Made by a program: the position numbers and the translations under genes
Notes under the pieces: model-generated
Databases searched by the model: none
Told to the model about the DNA's origin: nothing
What the model saw: the letters and a program-made list of their open reading frames with translations, nothing else
Shown here: piece by piece, positions 27,669-36,174 of the stretch
Layout of the letters: every line of letters begins with the position of its first letter
How positions within the stretch are numbered: the first letter of the stretch is position 1
Assembly (NCBI GenBank): GCA_052244495.1
Contig: JBQPXH010000008.1
Source of the DNA: Cereibacter_A sp052244495
GTDB lineage: Bacteria > Pseudomonadota > Alphaproteobacteria > Rhodobacterales > Rhodobacteraceae
Length of the DNA: 64,000 nucleotides
Direction: 5' to 3' (one strand)

Positions 27669-29273
27669 ATGTATGGTAAATTCCTCGTCACCGCCAGCCT
27701 TGCGGCGCTGGTGGGACTGGCTCCGGCCGAGCAGGTCCAGGCGGATGCAGGCGACGCGATCGCGGGCGCGCTGGTCGGTGGCATCATCGGACATGCGATC
27801 GCCAACGATCAGAACCGCCGCCGCGCGCAGCAGCAGCAGCGGGTCTACCGGCGCGCGGCGCCGGCGAAGTCCACGATGTCCGCCGCGCAGCGCGAGCAGA
27901 ACAAGGAGGTCCAGACGGCCCTCAACTACTTCGGCTACCCGGTCGGCACGGTCGACGGCGTGCTCGGATCGCGCTCGCGCGCCGCGGTCTCGCAGTATCA
28001 GGTGCTTCTCGGCTATCAGCCGACGGGACAGCTCTCGGAATACGAGCGGACGATCCTGACCACGGCCTATCACCGCGGCATTGCCGGCGGGCCGATGGTG
28101 CAGCAGTCGATCGCCACGCATCCGCAGGGGATGCGGGGGCTTCTGATCATGCAGCGCGACGAGATGGCGGGCCTGCCCTCGACGCAATCCGTCGGCATGC
28201 CGATGATGCAGCAGGCGCCGATGCCCCAGATGCCGACGGTCGCCGCGGCGCCCGTCCTGCCGATGGCCGTGATGCCGATGGCGCCCGCGGTGGCGGGCGC
28301 GGCCGCCGCCGCCGCTCCCGTCCTGCCGGAACTGCCGATGCCGGCCGCAGAGCCGCCGCAGCCTGCCGCGCCCGAACTGCCGTCGTTCCTCGGATCCGGC
28401 GCGACGATGGCGTCGCTCGCCTCGCACTGCAACTCGGTCGGGCTCAAGACCAACGCGAACGGCGGCTACACCACCTCGGCGGCGATGACCGATGCGACCT
28501 TCGCGCTCGGCGAGCAGTTCTGCCTCGCCCGCAGTTATGCGATTTCGGGCAGCGAGGATCTGACGAAGCAGGTGCAGGGCTTCACGGCGCAGCAGATCGC
28601 GGAGCAGTGCCAGGCGCTCGGCCCGGCCCTGCAGGATCAGGTCTCGGCGCTGTCGCTCGAGCCGCGGGACGACGTGCTGAAGGATGTGTCCGCCTTCGTG
28701 CTGGCGAGCGGGCGGCCTCCGGCGCAGCTGGCGGGTTCGGCGCGCATCTGTCTCGGCACCGGCTATGCCGAGGACCGGATGGACGTGGCCATCGCCTCGG
28801 CCCTGCTCCTGACCGCGCTCGGCCAGAAGGGCTATGCCGAGCTTCTGGGCCATCACCTCGCCCAGGGCTTCGGGGCGAGCCAGCGGCCCGATCTCTCGCT
28901 CGACTGGTATCAGATGGGGCTGGATGCGGCGCAGAGCGGAAGCGCCGTCTTCGGGCGGGAAATGCCTGACCGGAATGAGGTGATTCGGAAGGCCGCCTAC
29001 ACGGTGGGTGGACGCGTCGACCTTATCGCGCCCGCGGCCCCGGCGCCGCTGCCCGTCTTCGCGCCGGCGGCTCCGGCACCGATCGAGGTGGCCGCTCCCG
29101 CGGCGGAGCCCGCCGTTCCCGCGCCGTCCGTCGAAGCCTCGGCCATGCCTGAGCCCGCGGCCGGTGAGCCGAGCATGGCCTTCGTCGCGCAGCCCCCGGG
29201 CGACGTTGCAGAGGCCGGAGCCAAGGCGGTCTCGGCCGCCGCGCGCTTGCCGTTCCTTCTGCTCGGACAATGA
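27669..29273 (+). CDS. exported peptidoglycan-binding-domain protein with Pro/Ala/Met-rich linkers
   Basis: 534 residues from the ATG at 27669. A signal peptide (MYGKFLVTASLAALVGLAPA) is followed by a glycine-rich segment (AIAGALVGGIIGHAIANDQN) and a peptidoglycan-binding-1 domain (NKEVQTALNYFGYPVGTVDG, RSRAAVSQYQVLLGY). A long Met/Pro/Ala linker (MPMMQQAPMPQMPTV and similar) leads to a Cys-containing helical domain of unknown family (about residues 240-450), then an Ala/Pro tail. It is probably periplasmic and wall-associated. The middle domain suggests Sel1/TPR-like helices but I cannot assign it. A hairpin terminator follows. Confidence 0.8.
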   Translation: MYGKFLVTASLAALVGLAPAEQVQADAGDAIAGALVGGIIGHAIANDQNRRRAQQQQRVYRRAAPAKSTMSAAQREQNKEVQTALNYFGYPVGTVDGVLGSRSRAAVSQYQVLLGYQPTGQLSEYERTILTTAYHRGIAGGPMVQQSIATHPQGMRGLLIMQRDEMAGLPSTQSVGMPMMQQAPMPQMPTVAAAPVLPMAVMPMAPAVAGAAAAAAPVLPELPMPAAEPPQPAAPELPSFLGSGATMASLASHCNSVGLKTNANGGYTTSAAMTDATFALGEQFCLARSYAISGSEDLTKQVQGFTAQQIAEQCQALGPALQDQVSALSLEPRDDVLKDVSAFVLASGRPPAQLAGSARICLGTGYAEDRMDVAIASALLLTALGQKGYAELLGHHLAQGFGASQRPDLSLDWYQMGLDAAQSGSAVFGREMPDRNEVIRKAAYTVGGRVDLIAPAAPAPLPVFAPAAPAPIEVAAPAAEPAVPAPSVEASAMPEPAAGEPSMAFVAQPPGDVAEAGAKAVSAAARLPFLLLGQ

Positions 29274-29282
29274 CTTGAGGCC

Positions 29283-29322
29283 GGGGTGCCGGATGCTCGT
29301 CCGGCGCCCCGACCGCATTTTT
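29283..29322 (+). terminator. rho-independent terminator after the peptidoglycan-binding protein gene
   Basis: The stem is GGGGTGCCGG / CCGGCGCCCC with one T-G wobble and an 8-base loop, followed after GACCGC by ATTTTT. It lies 10 bases past the stop codon. Confidence 0.75.
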
Positions 29323-29394
29323 GACGCGGCGCGAAATTACCCCTTTTCTTCCCCTGCGAGCTTGGCTAAGAACCCGCCACCAAGCCAAGACAGT

Positions 29395-29481
29395 GCGGTC
29401 GTGGCGGAATTGGTAGACGCGCAGCGTTGAGGTCGCTGTGGGGTAACTCCCGTGGAAGTTCGAGTCTTCTCGACCGCACCA
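29395..29481 (+). tRNA. tRNA-Leu (anticodon GAG)
   Basis: An 87-base cloverleaf: acceptor stem GCGGTCG pairs with CGACCGC (29471-29477), then A and an encoded CCA. The anticodon stem is CAGCG / CGCTG around the loop TTGAGGT, giving GAG at 29429-29431. The long variable arm fits a class II leucine tRNA, as does GGTTCGAG-like T-arm sequence (AGTTCGAGTCT). Confidence 0.95.
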
Positions 29482-29500
29482 TTCTTCTGACGAAACGCCG

Positions 29501-29527
29501 AAGGGCGGCCCCAACGGGCCGCCTTTT
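29501..29527 (+). terminator. terminator of tRNA-Leu(GAG)
   Basis: The stem GGCGGCCC (29504-29511), loop CAAC and GGGCCGCC (29516-29523) are followed by TTTT, 20 bases after the tRNA CCA end. Confidence 0.9.
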
Positions 29528-29770
29528 GGCATTCCGTGCCGCCACGCCGCCTGTGTCCGACGCTTTCGTCACGGATCGGTCGCATTTGGTGGCCGTCGGT
29601 TCGCATCCCGTCGCTTGGGCACGCGCCCGGTCGTGCTAGCTGCCCATCAAGGCAGCAGATGCCGCCCCTCCCGCGGCCTGTGCACAACAAGATTGCAATG
29701 GGGGGACCGTTCAGCTTTAAACAATGACAACGAGTGCAGGAAACCTGCCGGACCAAGATGGGGAGATGGG

Positions 29771-30874
29771 GTGGTGGCTTCTACCCAGGACGACGGTTTC
29801 GTCGTGTTCGAACACGTGCAGAAGAGCTACGATGGCGAGACGCTCGTCGTTAAGGACCTCAACCTGACGATTGGCCAGGGCGAGTTCCTGACCATGCTTG
29901 GGCCCTCCGGCTCGGGCAAGACGACTTGCCTGATGATGCTGGCCGGCTTCGAGACCGCGACGCACGGCGAGATCCGCCTCGACGGTCGTCCCATCAATAC
30001 CGTGCCCCCGCACAAGCGCGGCATCGGCATGGTGTTCCAGAACTACGCGCTTTTCCCTCACATGACAGTCGGAGAGAACCTCTCCTTCCCTCTCGAGGTC
30101 CGCGGCATGTCCCGGTCTGATCGCGAGCGCAAGATCAAGCGCGCGCTCGACATGGTCCAGATGGGCGCCTTTGCGAACCGCCGTCCCGCGCAGCTCTCCG
30201 GTGGCCAGCAGCAGCGGATCGCGCTGGCCCGTGCGCTGGTCTTCGACCCGCAGCTGGTCCTGATGGACGAGCCCCTCGGCGCGCTCGACAAGCAGCTGCG
30301 CGAGCACATGCAGTTCGAGATCAAGCACCTGCACGAGAGCCTCGGCATCACCGTGGTCTACGTCACCCACGACCAGGGCGAGGCGCTGACCATGTCTGAC
30401 CGGATCGCCGTCTTCAACGATGGGCGCATCCAGCAGCTCGCCCCGCCGTCCGAGCTTTACGAGCGGCCGAAGAACAGCTTCGTGGCCAGCTTCATCGGCG
30501 AGAACAACCGCCTGCCGGGCACGGTCGAGGAGATTGCCGACGGCCGTGCGCTCGTGCGGCTGGAAACGGGCGAGCTGATCGACGCGACGCCCGTCAACGT
30601 CGCGCGGCAGGGGCAGAAGACGCTCGTCTCGATCCGTCCCGAGCGGGTGGAGTTCAAGCCCGAGATGCTGCCGCCCAACGCCCATCTCATCGATGCCGAC
30701 GTGCTCGAGTTCATCTACATGGGCGACATCTTCCGCACGCGCCTGCGCGTTGCCGGATCCGAGGATTTCGTGGTCAAGTGCCGCAACACCCTCGGTCAGC
30801 GTGTCCTGCGCCCCGGCGAAAGGATCCGGATCGGCTGGGCTCCCGAGGATGCCCGGGCCCTCGATCCGCTCTGA
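29771..30874 (+). CDS. polyamine-type ABC transporter ATP-binding protein
   Basis: The 367-residue ATPase of a PotA-like importer. Walker A is GPSGSGKTT, the signature LSGGQQQRIALARAL, Walker B VLMDEPLGALD, and the switch His sits in VYVTHDQGEALTMSDRI. A C-terminal TOBE domain (about residues 270-365) holds RPERVEFKPE. The GTG at 29771 was chosen because GGGGAG lies 6 bases upstream; a second GTG follows immediately. It heads a four-gene operon with the binding protein and two permeases. PotA-type order and similarity point to spermidine/putrescine or a related cation, not proven. Confidence 0.93.
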   Translation: MVASTQDDGFVVFEHVQKSYDGETLVVKDLNLTIGQGEFLTMLGPSGSGKTTCLMMLAGFETATHGEIRLDGRPINTVPPHKRGIGMVFQNYALFPHMTVGENLSFPLEVRGMSRSDRERKIKRALDMVQMGAFANRRPAQLSGGQQQRIALARALVFDPQLVLMDEPLGALDKQLREHMQFEIKHLHESLGITVVYVTHDQGEALTMSDRIAVFNDGRIQQLAPPSELYERPKNSFVASFIGENNRLPGTVEEIADGRALVRLETGELIDATPVNVARQGQKTLVSIRPERVEFKPEMLPPNAHLIDADVLEFIYMGDIFRTRLRVAGSEDFVVKCRNTLGQRVLRPGERIRIGWAPEDARALDPL

Positions 30875-30945
30875 CTCCGTTGCGACGGACCAGCCGCGCA
30901 TGCGTGGCCAAAAAAGACAAACTGCACAACATGGGAGACCAAACG

Positions 30946-32022
30946 ATGAAGAAGGCCCTCATTCTTTCCACTGCCCTGACAGCCGTGGCTTTCGCTGCTT
31001 CGGCGGAGCAGGTGACGGTGATGTCCTGGGGCGGGTCCTACACGACCAGCCAGGTCGAGGCCTACCACAAGCCCTTCACGGCCGAGACCGGCATCACGGT
31101 GGTGTCGGTGGATGCCGACAATCCGGCCACGCCGCTGAAGGCCATGGTCGAAGCGAACAACGTCAGCGTCGATATCGCCGACGTGGAATATGCCGACGCC
31201 ATCCGCCTCTGCGATGAGGGGATGCTCGAGGAGATCGACCCGGAGATCCTGGCCGCTGCGCCCGACGGCACGCCCGCGACCGAGGACTTCCTGCCCGGCG
31301 CCCTGACCGACTGCGCCGTGGCCACGATCGTCTTCTCGACCGTCTTCGCCTATGACGACACGAAGTTCCCGAACGAGAAGCCGACCACGATGGCGGACTT
31401 CTTCAACCTCGAGAAGTTCCCCGGCAAGCGCGCCATGCGCAAGGGCGCCAAGGCCAACCTCGAGATGGCGCTGATGGGCGATGGCGTCCCGGCCGAAGAG
31501 GTCTACGCCTTGCTCGAGACGCCCGAGGGCGTCGACCGTGCCTTCGCCAAGCTCGACACGATCAAGAACGACGTGATCTGGTGGGAGGCCGGCGCCCAGC
31601 CGCCGCAGCTGCTGGCCGACGGCGAGGTGGCGATGACCACCGCCTACAACGGCCGGATCTTCGCGGCCGCGGTGTCCGAGAACAAGCCCTTCGTCACCGT
31701 GTGGGACGGGCAGGTCTACGAATACGACCTCTTCGTGATCCCGAAGGGTGCCCCGAACCTCGAGACGGCGAAGCAGTTCCTGACGTTCTCGACCGACACC
31801 CAGCGCCTCGCCGACCAGGCGAAATGGATCAGCTACGGTCCCGCGCGGAAATCCTCGGGTGAACTCGTCGGTCTCTTCATGGACGGCAAGACCGAGATGG
31901 GCCCGCACATGCCCACGTCGGAAGCCAACCTCGAGAACGCGCTGGCCTCGTCCTACGAGTTCTGGGTCGACCGCGACTCCGAACTGAACGAGCGCTTCAA
32001 CGCCTGGCTCGCCTCGAACTGA
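30946..32022 (+). CDS. polyamine-type ABC transporter periplasmic binding protein
   Basis: A 358-residue exported protein with signal peptide MKKALILSTALTAVAFAASA. The mature part starts EQVTVMSWGGSYTTSQVEAY, typical of PotD/PotF-like binding proteins, and keeps ADVEYADAIRLCDEGMLEEI and WWEAGAQPPQLLADGEVAM. It would capture the substrate in the periplasm for the two permeases and the ATPase. GGGAGA is well placed before the ATG. A GC-rich hairpin after the stop may protect the upstream mRNA. Confidence 0.92.
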   Translation: MKKALILSTALTAVAFAASAEQVTVMSWGGSYTTSQVEAYHKPFTAETGITVVSVDADNPATPLKAMVEANNVSVDIADVEYADAIRLCDEGMLEEIDPEILAAAPDGTPATEDFLPGALTDCAVATIVFSTVFAYDDTKFPNEKPTTMADFFNLEKFPGKRAMRKGAKANLEMALMGDGVPAEEVYALLETPEGVDRAFAKLDTIKNDVIWWEAGAQPPQLLADGEVAMTTAYNGRIFAAAVSENKPFVTVWDGQVYEYDLFVIPKGAPNLETAKQFLTFSTDTQRLADQAKWISYGPARKSSGELVGLFMDGKTEMGPHMPTSEANLENALASSYEFWVDRDSELNERFNAWLASN

Positions 32023-32032
32023 TCCCTTGCGG

Positions 32033-32057
32033 GGCGCGCTCCCTCGCGGGGCGCGCC
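32033..32057 (+). other. intercistronic stem-loop after the binding-protein gene
   Basis: GGCGCGC (32033-32039) pairs with GCGCGCC (32051-32057) across CTCCCTCGCGG-like loop sequence, between the binding protein and permease 1. No U tract is present, so an mRNA-stabilising or partial-terminator role is likelier than full termination. Confidence 0.5.
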
Positions 32058-32081
32058 TCCCCCTGAGACGTGAGGCCCAAG

Positions 32082-33356
32082 ATGGCAGACGCAACAGCAG
32101 ATCTTGCCGCTCCGGGCGCCGAGCGCCTGACCACGGCGGACGGGCGCCCGTTGAAGGTAGCCCTTGCCCGCGCCCAGTCCCGTGCGCGCCGCCGCGCCTT
32201 TCTTCTGGTGCTGCCGCTCCTCCTCTTCATCGTCGTCACCTTCATCGTGCCGATCGGCCAGATGCTGCACAGGTCGGTCCACAACGACGGCTTCTCGAAG
32301 AACATGCCGCAGCTTTCGCAGTGGTTCGCCGACACCCCTCCGGGAACCGAGCCGGATGAAGCCGCCTTCGCAGCGCTTGCCGCCGACCTCAAGGCATCCG
32401 CCGAAGCGAAGACGGTGGGTGTCGTCGGCACGCGGGTGAACTACGAGATGCCGGGCACCCGGTCGCTCTTCACCTCCACCGGCCGGAAGGCAAAGAACTT
32501 CGAGCCGCCCTACAAGCAGGCAATCCTCGAGGCGGACCAGAAATGGGCCAATCCGAAGCTCTGGGGCACCATGCGCCAGGTCTCGAGTGCCTATTCGCCG
32601 AACTTCTTCCTCGCCGCGGTGGACCTCGCGCGCGACAACGAAGGCAACATCGTCCAGGCCCCCGAAGGTCGCCGCGTCTACGTGATGCTGTTCGAGAGGA
32701 CCTTCCTGATCGCGGGCCTGATCACCTTCCTCTGCCTGCTCCTCGGCTACCCGATCGCCCATCTTCTGGCGATCCTTCCGCTGCGCACCTCGAACCTGCT
32801 CATGATCCTCGTGCTGCTGCCGTTCTGGACCTCGCTCCTCGTGCGAACCACGTCCTGGATCGTGCTCCTGCAGGGGCAGGGGGTGGTCAACAACTCGCTC
32901 GTTGCCACCGGCATCATCTCCGATTCGAACCGGATCCCGATGATCTACAACCAGGCGGGCACGATCATCGCAATGACGCATATCCTGCTGCCCTTCATGA
33001 TCCTGCCGCTCTATTCGGTGATGCGTCCGATCCCGCCGTCCTATGTCCGCGCGGCTCGTTCGCTCGGCGCCTCGAGCTGGACGGCCTTCCGCAGGGTCTA
33101 CCTGCCGCAGACCCTTCCGGGCATCGGCGCCGGCGCGCTCCTCGTGTTCATCCTGGGCGTGGGCTACTACATCACGCCGGCCCTCGTCGGCGGCGCCTCG
33201 GGGCAGTTGATCTCGAACCTCATCGCCTTCCACATGCAGGACAGCCTGAACTGGTCGCTCGCCGCCGCGCTCGCGGCCGTGCTGCTCGGCGCGGTGCTCA
33301 TCCTCTACTGGCTCTACGATCGTCTGGTCGGCATCGACAATCTGAAGCTGGGCTGA
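32082..33356 (+). CDS. polyamine-type ABC transporter permease 1 with a long periplasmic loop
   Basis: A 424-residue inner-membrane permease. An early helix (FLLVLPLLLFIVVTFIVPIG) is followed by about 150 mostly polar residues (residues about 62-205) before the next helices, where PotB homologues normally have a short loop and about 280 residues in total. The core carries the EAA-type motif AARSLGASSWTAFRRVYLP that contacts the ATPase. The ATG at 32082 was chosen. A GTG four codons earlier is possible. It pairs with permease 2 downstream. Confidence 0.9.
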   Translation: MADATADLAAPGAERLTTADGRPLKVALARAQSRARRRAFLLVLPLLLFIVVTFIVPIGQMLHRSVHNDGFSKNMPQLSQWFADTPPGTEPDEAAFAALAADLKASAEAKTVGVVGTRVNYEMPGTRSLFTSTGRKAKNFEPPYKQAILEADQKWANPKLWGTMRQVSSAYSPNFFLAAVDLARDNEGNIVQAPEGRRVYVMLFERTFLIAGLITFLCLLLGYPIAHLLAILPLRTSNLLMILVLLPFWTSLLVRTTSWIVLLQGQGVVNNSLVATGIISDSNRIPMIYNQAGTIIAMTHILLPFMILPLYSVMRPIPPSYVRAARSLGASSWTAFRRVYLPQTLPGIGAGALLVFILGVGYYITPALVGGASGQLISNLIAFHMQDSLNWSLAAALAAVLLGAVLILYWLYDRLVGIDNLKLG

Positions 33357-33363
33357 CCGGCCC

Positions 33364-33411
33364 CTTCATTCTCGCCCAAATATCCCGGGGGTCCGGGGGC
33401 AGCGCCCCCGG
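33364..33411 (+). repeat. dispersed intergenic hairpin repeat, copy 3
   Basis: Begins CTTCATTCTCGCCCAAATAT, then CCCGGGGGT, then the hairpin CCGGGGGC (33393-33400), loop AGC, GCCCCCGG (33404-33411). The 18-base flank matches copy 1 almost exactly. It lies between the two permease genes, inside an operon, so it is not simply an end-of-operon terminator. Confidence 0.75.
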
Positions 33412-33435
33412 CCTCTGCCTCAGGAGACTCGCCCG

Positions 33436-34344
33436 ATGGCTCTTCCCGTCTATGCCAGCCCGCTCGAGCGCATCTGGTACTATGCCTATCGCGTGATCTG
33501 CGCGCTGATCTTCCTGTTCCTGATCGCGCCGATCCTGATCGTCATCCCGCTCAGCTTCAACGTCGAGCCGTACTTCACCTTCACCGAGAAGATGCTGGCG
33601 CTCGACCCCGAAGGCTATTCGCTGCGGTGGTATGACACGCTGCTGACCTTCGGCATGTCTGCCCCCGATGCCCCGCGCACCACCTCGTGGTGGATGGACG
33701 TCTGGAACAACGCAGCCTGGGTCCGGGCCGCGAAGAACTCCGTCATCATCGGTGTCTCCTCGACCATAGTGGCCACAGTGCTCGGCACGGTCGCGGCCCT
33801 CGGTCTCTCGCGGCCCGAGATGCCCTACCGCCGCGCCATCATGGCGATCCTGATCTCCCCGATGATCGTGCCGATCATCATCACCGCCACCGGGCTCTTC
33901 TTCTTCTATTCGGCCACCGGCCTCGCGGGCAGCTATGTGGGTGTGGTGCTGGCCCATGCCACGCTCGGCATTCCCTTCGTCATCATCACCGTGACGGCCA
34001 CGCTCGTCGGCTTCGACAAGTCGCTGACCCGCGCCGCGGCCTCGCTCGGCGCGAGCCCGACCACGACCTTCTTCAAGGTGACGATGCCGCTCATCCTGCC
34101 GGGCGTGATCTCCGGCGGCCTCTTCGCCTTCGTCACCTCCTTCGACGAGGTGGTGGTGGTGCTCTTCGTGGCCGCACATGACCAGCAGACGATCCCGCGC
34201 CAGATGTGGAACGGCATCCGCGAGCAGATCAGCCCGGCGATCCTGTCGGTTGCCACGATCCTCGTCATCGTCTCGGTGGCGCTGCTCGCCACGGTCGAGC
34301 TGCTGCGGCGGCGCTCGGAGCGGTTGCGCGGCATCTCTGGCTGA
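33436..34344 (+). CDS. polyamine-type ABC transporter permease 2
   Basis: A 302-residue PotC-like permease with six predicted helices, the first being ICALIFLFLIAPILIVIPLS. It has the ATPase-contact motif AAASLGASPTTTFFKVTMP and a conserved FVTSFDEVVVVLFVAAHD. Its N-terminal loop carries about 60 extra residues between helix 1 and 2 (FNVEPYFTFTEKML and on). It ends the transporter operon; a strong terminator follows. Confidence 0.92.
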   Translation: MALPVYASPLERIWYYAYRVICALIFLFLIAPILIVIPLSFNVEPYFTFTEKMLALDPEGYSLRWYDTLLTFGMSAPDAPRTTSWWMDVWNNAAWVRAAKNSVIIGVSSTIVATVLGTVAALGLSRPEMPYRRAIMAILISPMIVPIIITATGLFFFYSATGLAGSYVGVVLAHATLGIPFVIITVTATLVGFDKSLTRAAASLGASPTTTFFKVTMPLILPGVISGGLFAFVTSFDEVVVVLFVAAHDQQTIPRQMWNGIREQISPAILSVATILVIVSVALLATVELLRRRSERLRGISG

Positions 34345-34367
34345 CACCTTCGCGCAGGCTTTCTGAC

Positions 34368-34401
34368 GGCCCGCCCGGCCCCGAGCCGGGCGGGCCTTTC
34401 C
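34368..34401 (+). terminator. terminator of the ABC transporter operon
   Basis: A perfect 12-bp stem GGCCCGCCCGGC (34368-34379), loop CCCGA, GCCGGGCGGGCC (34385-34396) followed by TTTCC, 23 bases past the permease stop. Confidence 0.9.
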
Positions 34402-34438
34402 ATCTGCCGGAGCCTGCATTTTCAGGGGTGTTTTGCGG

Positions 34439-34466
34439 TTGACTCTCGCCTCAGCGTCGCTAAAAG
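34439..34466 (+). promoter_or_regulatory. candidate sigma-70 promoter of rpmG
   Basis: TTGACT (34439-34444) and TAAAAG (34461-34466) with 16 bp between, about 58 bases before the rpmG start. The -35 is close to consensus; the -10 is weak. Confidence 0.5.
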
Positions 34467-34523
34467 GCGGGGCTCAGGGATTTTTGCGGAGGGCGTCTGC
34501 CCGCCGACTGCAGGAGACGAACC

Positions 34524-34691
34524 ATGGCGAAGCCGACGACGATCAAGATCCGGCTGAACTCGACGGCGGGCACCGGGCACTTCTACGTGACCAAGAAGAA
34601 CGCCCGCACCATGACCGACAAGATGGTCGTGCGGAAGTACGATCCGGTCAAGCGCGAGCATGTCGAATACAAGGAAGGCAAGATCAAGTAA
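34524..34691 (+). CDS. rpmG: 50S ribosomal protein L33
   Basis: A 55-residue protein, [20 protein letters not shown] then [20 protein letters not shown], ending in VEYKEGKIK. Length and sequence are typical of alphaproteobacterial L33 without the zinc-binding Cys pairs (the C-minus form). CAGGAGACGAACC provides the ribosome-binding site before the ATG. Confidence 0.96.
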
Positions 34692-34717
34692 GATCGGCCT
34701 CTCTTGTTTGCGGACAA

Positions 34718-34742
34718 GGCCGTGCCTTCGGGCGCGGCCTTC
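34718..34742 (+). terminator. terminator after rpmG
   Basis: GGCCGTGCC (34718-34726), a TTCG tetraloop and GGCGCGGCC (34731-34739) with one wobble pair, followed by TTC. It lies 27 bases past the rpmG stop. Confidence 0.75.
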
Positions 34743-34764
34743 GGCATTTCAGGAGCCTGCTTCC

Positions 34765-35250
34765 GTGACCGTGCCCGGCCTGCATCTGCGCCTCGCACGT
34801 CCCGAGGATCTTGCGGCGGTGGACGCGCTCTTCGCCCACAGCTATGGCCGCCTCCTCAGGGCCGACTACCCGCCATCGGTGCTGGTGACGGCGGTCCCGC
34901 TGCTCGCCCGCGCGCAGCCCGTGCTGCTTGCCTCGGGCCGCTACTGGATAGCCGAGCCGGAGGGGAGGATCCTCGCCGCTGGCGGCTGGAGCCTGCGCGG
35001 TGTGGGGGAGGGTGAGATCCGGCACCTTGTGACCCATGCCTCCCATGTGCGGAAGGGGATCGCCACGGCGCTCCTCGGTCGCGCGATCGCGCAGGCCTCC
35101 GCCGAGGGCGTCCTCCGCTTCCATTGTCTCGCTACCCGCACCGCCATCCCCTTCTATGAGAGGATGGGGTTCCGGCGGCTGGGCGAAGTCTCGGTGAGGC
35201 TTGGCCCCGGCGTGACCTTTCCGGGGGAACGGATGCTGCGCGGGCCATGA
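34765..35250 (+). CDS. GNAT-family N-acetyltransferase
   Basis: A 161-residue protein starting at GTG 34765 with AGGAG 9 bases upstream. It has GNAT features: an N-terminal LRLARPEDLAAVDALFAHSY, the acetyl-CoA-binding loop HVRKGIATALLGRAI, and FHCLATRTAIPFYERMGFRR near the C-terminus, which is the common late GNAT motif. The substrate is unknown. It sits alone between rpmG and the Bax-inhibitor gene, with which it converges. Confidence 0.88.
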   Translation: MTVPGLHLRLARPEDLAAVDALFAHSYGRLLRADYPPSVLVTAVPLLARAQPVLLASGRYWIAEPEGRILAAGGWSLRGVGEGEIRHLVTHASHVRKGIATALLGRAIAQASAEGVLRFHCLATRTAIPFYERMGFRRLGEVSVRLGPGVTFPGERMLRGP

Positions 35251-35277
35251 AAAAGGGCCGGTCCGAAGACCGGCCCC
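35251..35277 (-). terminator. terminator of the Bax-inhibitor-1 gene
   Basis: GGGCCGGTC (35255-35263), loop CGAA, GACCGGCCC (35268-35276). On the minus strand it is followed by TTTTT, so it serves the minus-strand gene; it may also help end the plus-strand acetyltransferase transcript. Confidence 0.85.
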
Positions 35278-35300
35278 ATCCCGTGCCGTCGTTGCTGCGG

Positions 35301-36041
35301 TTACTCGCGGTTGCCCATGAATTGCAGCAGGAACATGAAGAGGTTGATGAAATCGAGGTAGAGCTGAAGCGCGCCCATGATCGCGGCCTTGCCCAGCCAC
35401 TCCGCATCGCCCGTGTGGGCGTGCTGGAGGTAGGTGTTCTTGATGTTCTGCGTGTCGTAGGCGGTCAAGCCGGCGAAGATCAGAACGCCGATGACCGAGA
35501 TCGCGAAGGCCAGCGCCGACGAAGCGAGGAAGATGTTCACGATCATCGCGACGATCAGGCCGACCACGCCCATGATCAGGAAGGTGCCGAAGCCCGAAAG
35601 GTCCTTCTTCGTCGTGTAGCCGAAGAGCGACAGGCTCGCGAAGGCGATCGCCGTGATCAGGAAGGTCTGCGCGATCGACACGCCCGTGAAGGCCACGAAG
35701 ATCCAGCTGAGCGACAGGCCCATGACCGCCGCGTAGGCGTAGAAGAAGAGCTGCGCCGCTGCCTGGCTCAGGCGGTTGAGCACCGCGCCGAAGGCAAAGA
35801 CCATGATGAGCGGGGCGAACATCACGATCCAGCCGAGGATATTGGGGCTCATCGTCACCGGGTCGCGCAGCAGCGAGAACAGTTGCTCGCTCGTCCCGAA
35901 GGCCCAGGCCACGCCGCCGGTCAGCAGCATGCCGACCGACATCAGGCCGTAGACCTTGTTCATGTGGGCGCGAAGGCCCTCGTCGATCCTGGCCGCCCGG
36001 GCGCCTGCGCCGACCGAACGCACCGTCTGATATTCAGCCAT
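35301..36041 (-). CDS. Bax inhibitor-1/YccA-family membrane protein
   Basis: A 246-residue protein with about seven hydrophobic helices. Typical family traits are the N-terminal MNKVYGLMSVGMLLTGGVAW, YAAVMGLSLSWIFVAFTGVS, and the C-terminal FAGLTAYDTQNIKNTYLQ followed by ALQLYLDFINLFMFLLQFMG. Bacterial members of the BI-1 family are proton-gated calcium leak channels in known structures or modulate membrane proteases. The ATG at 36041 is the first that gives the normal length. Confidence 0.94.
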   Translation of the reverse strand: MAEYQTVRSVGAGARAARIDEGLRAHMNKVYGLMSVGMLLTGGVAWAFGTSEQLFSLLRDPVTMSPNILGWIVMFAPLIMVFAFGAVLNRLSQAAAQLFFYAYAAVMGLSLSWIFVAFTGVSIAQTFLITAIAFASLSLFGYTTKKDLSGFGTFLIMGVVGLIVAMIVNIFLASSALAFAISVIGVLIFAGLTAYDTQNIKNTYLQHAHTGDAEWLGKAAIMGALQLYLDFINLFMFLLQFMGNRE

Positions 36042-36174
36042 ATCGTGCTCTCCTTGTTGTTCCGTCCGCATGTCCGGTCAGCCCGGACACCTTTGACGCC
36101 AATATCGGAAAGCTGGCCTCCCAGTTCAAGGAGTTCCGGCCCTCACTCGGGGCCAAAACCCCTGTCGATACGTC

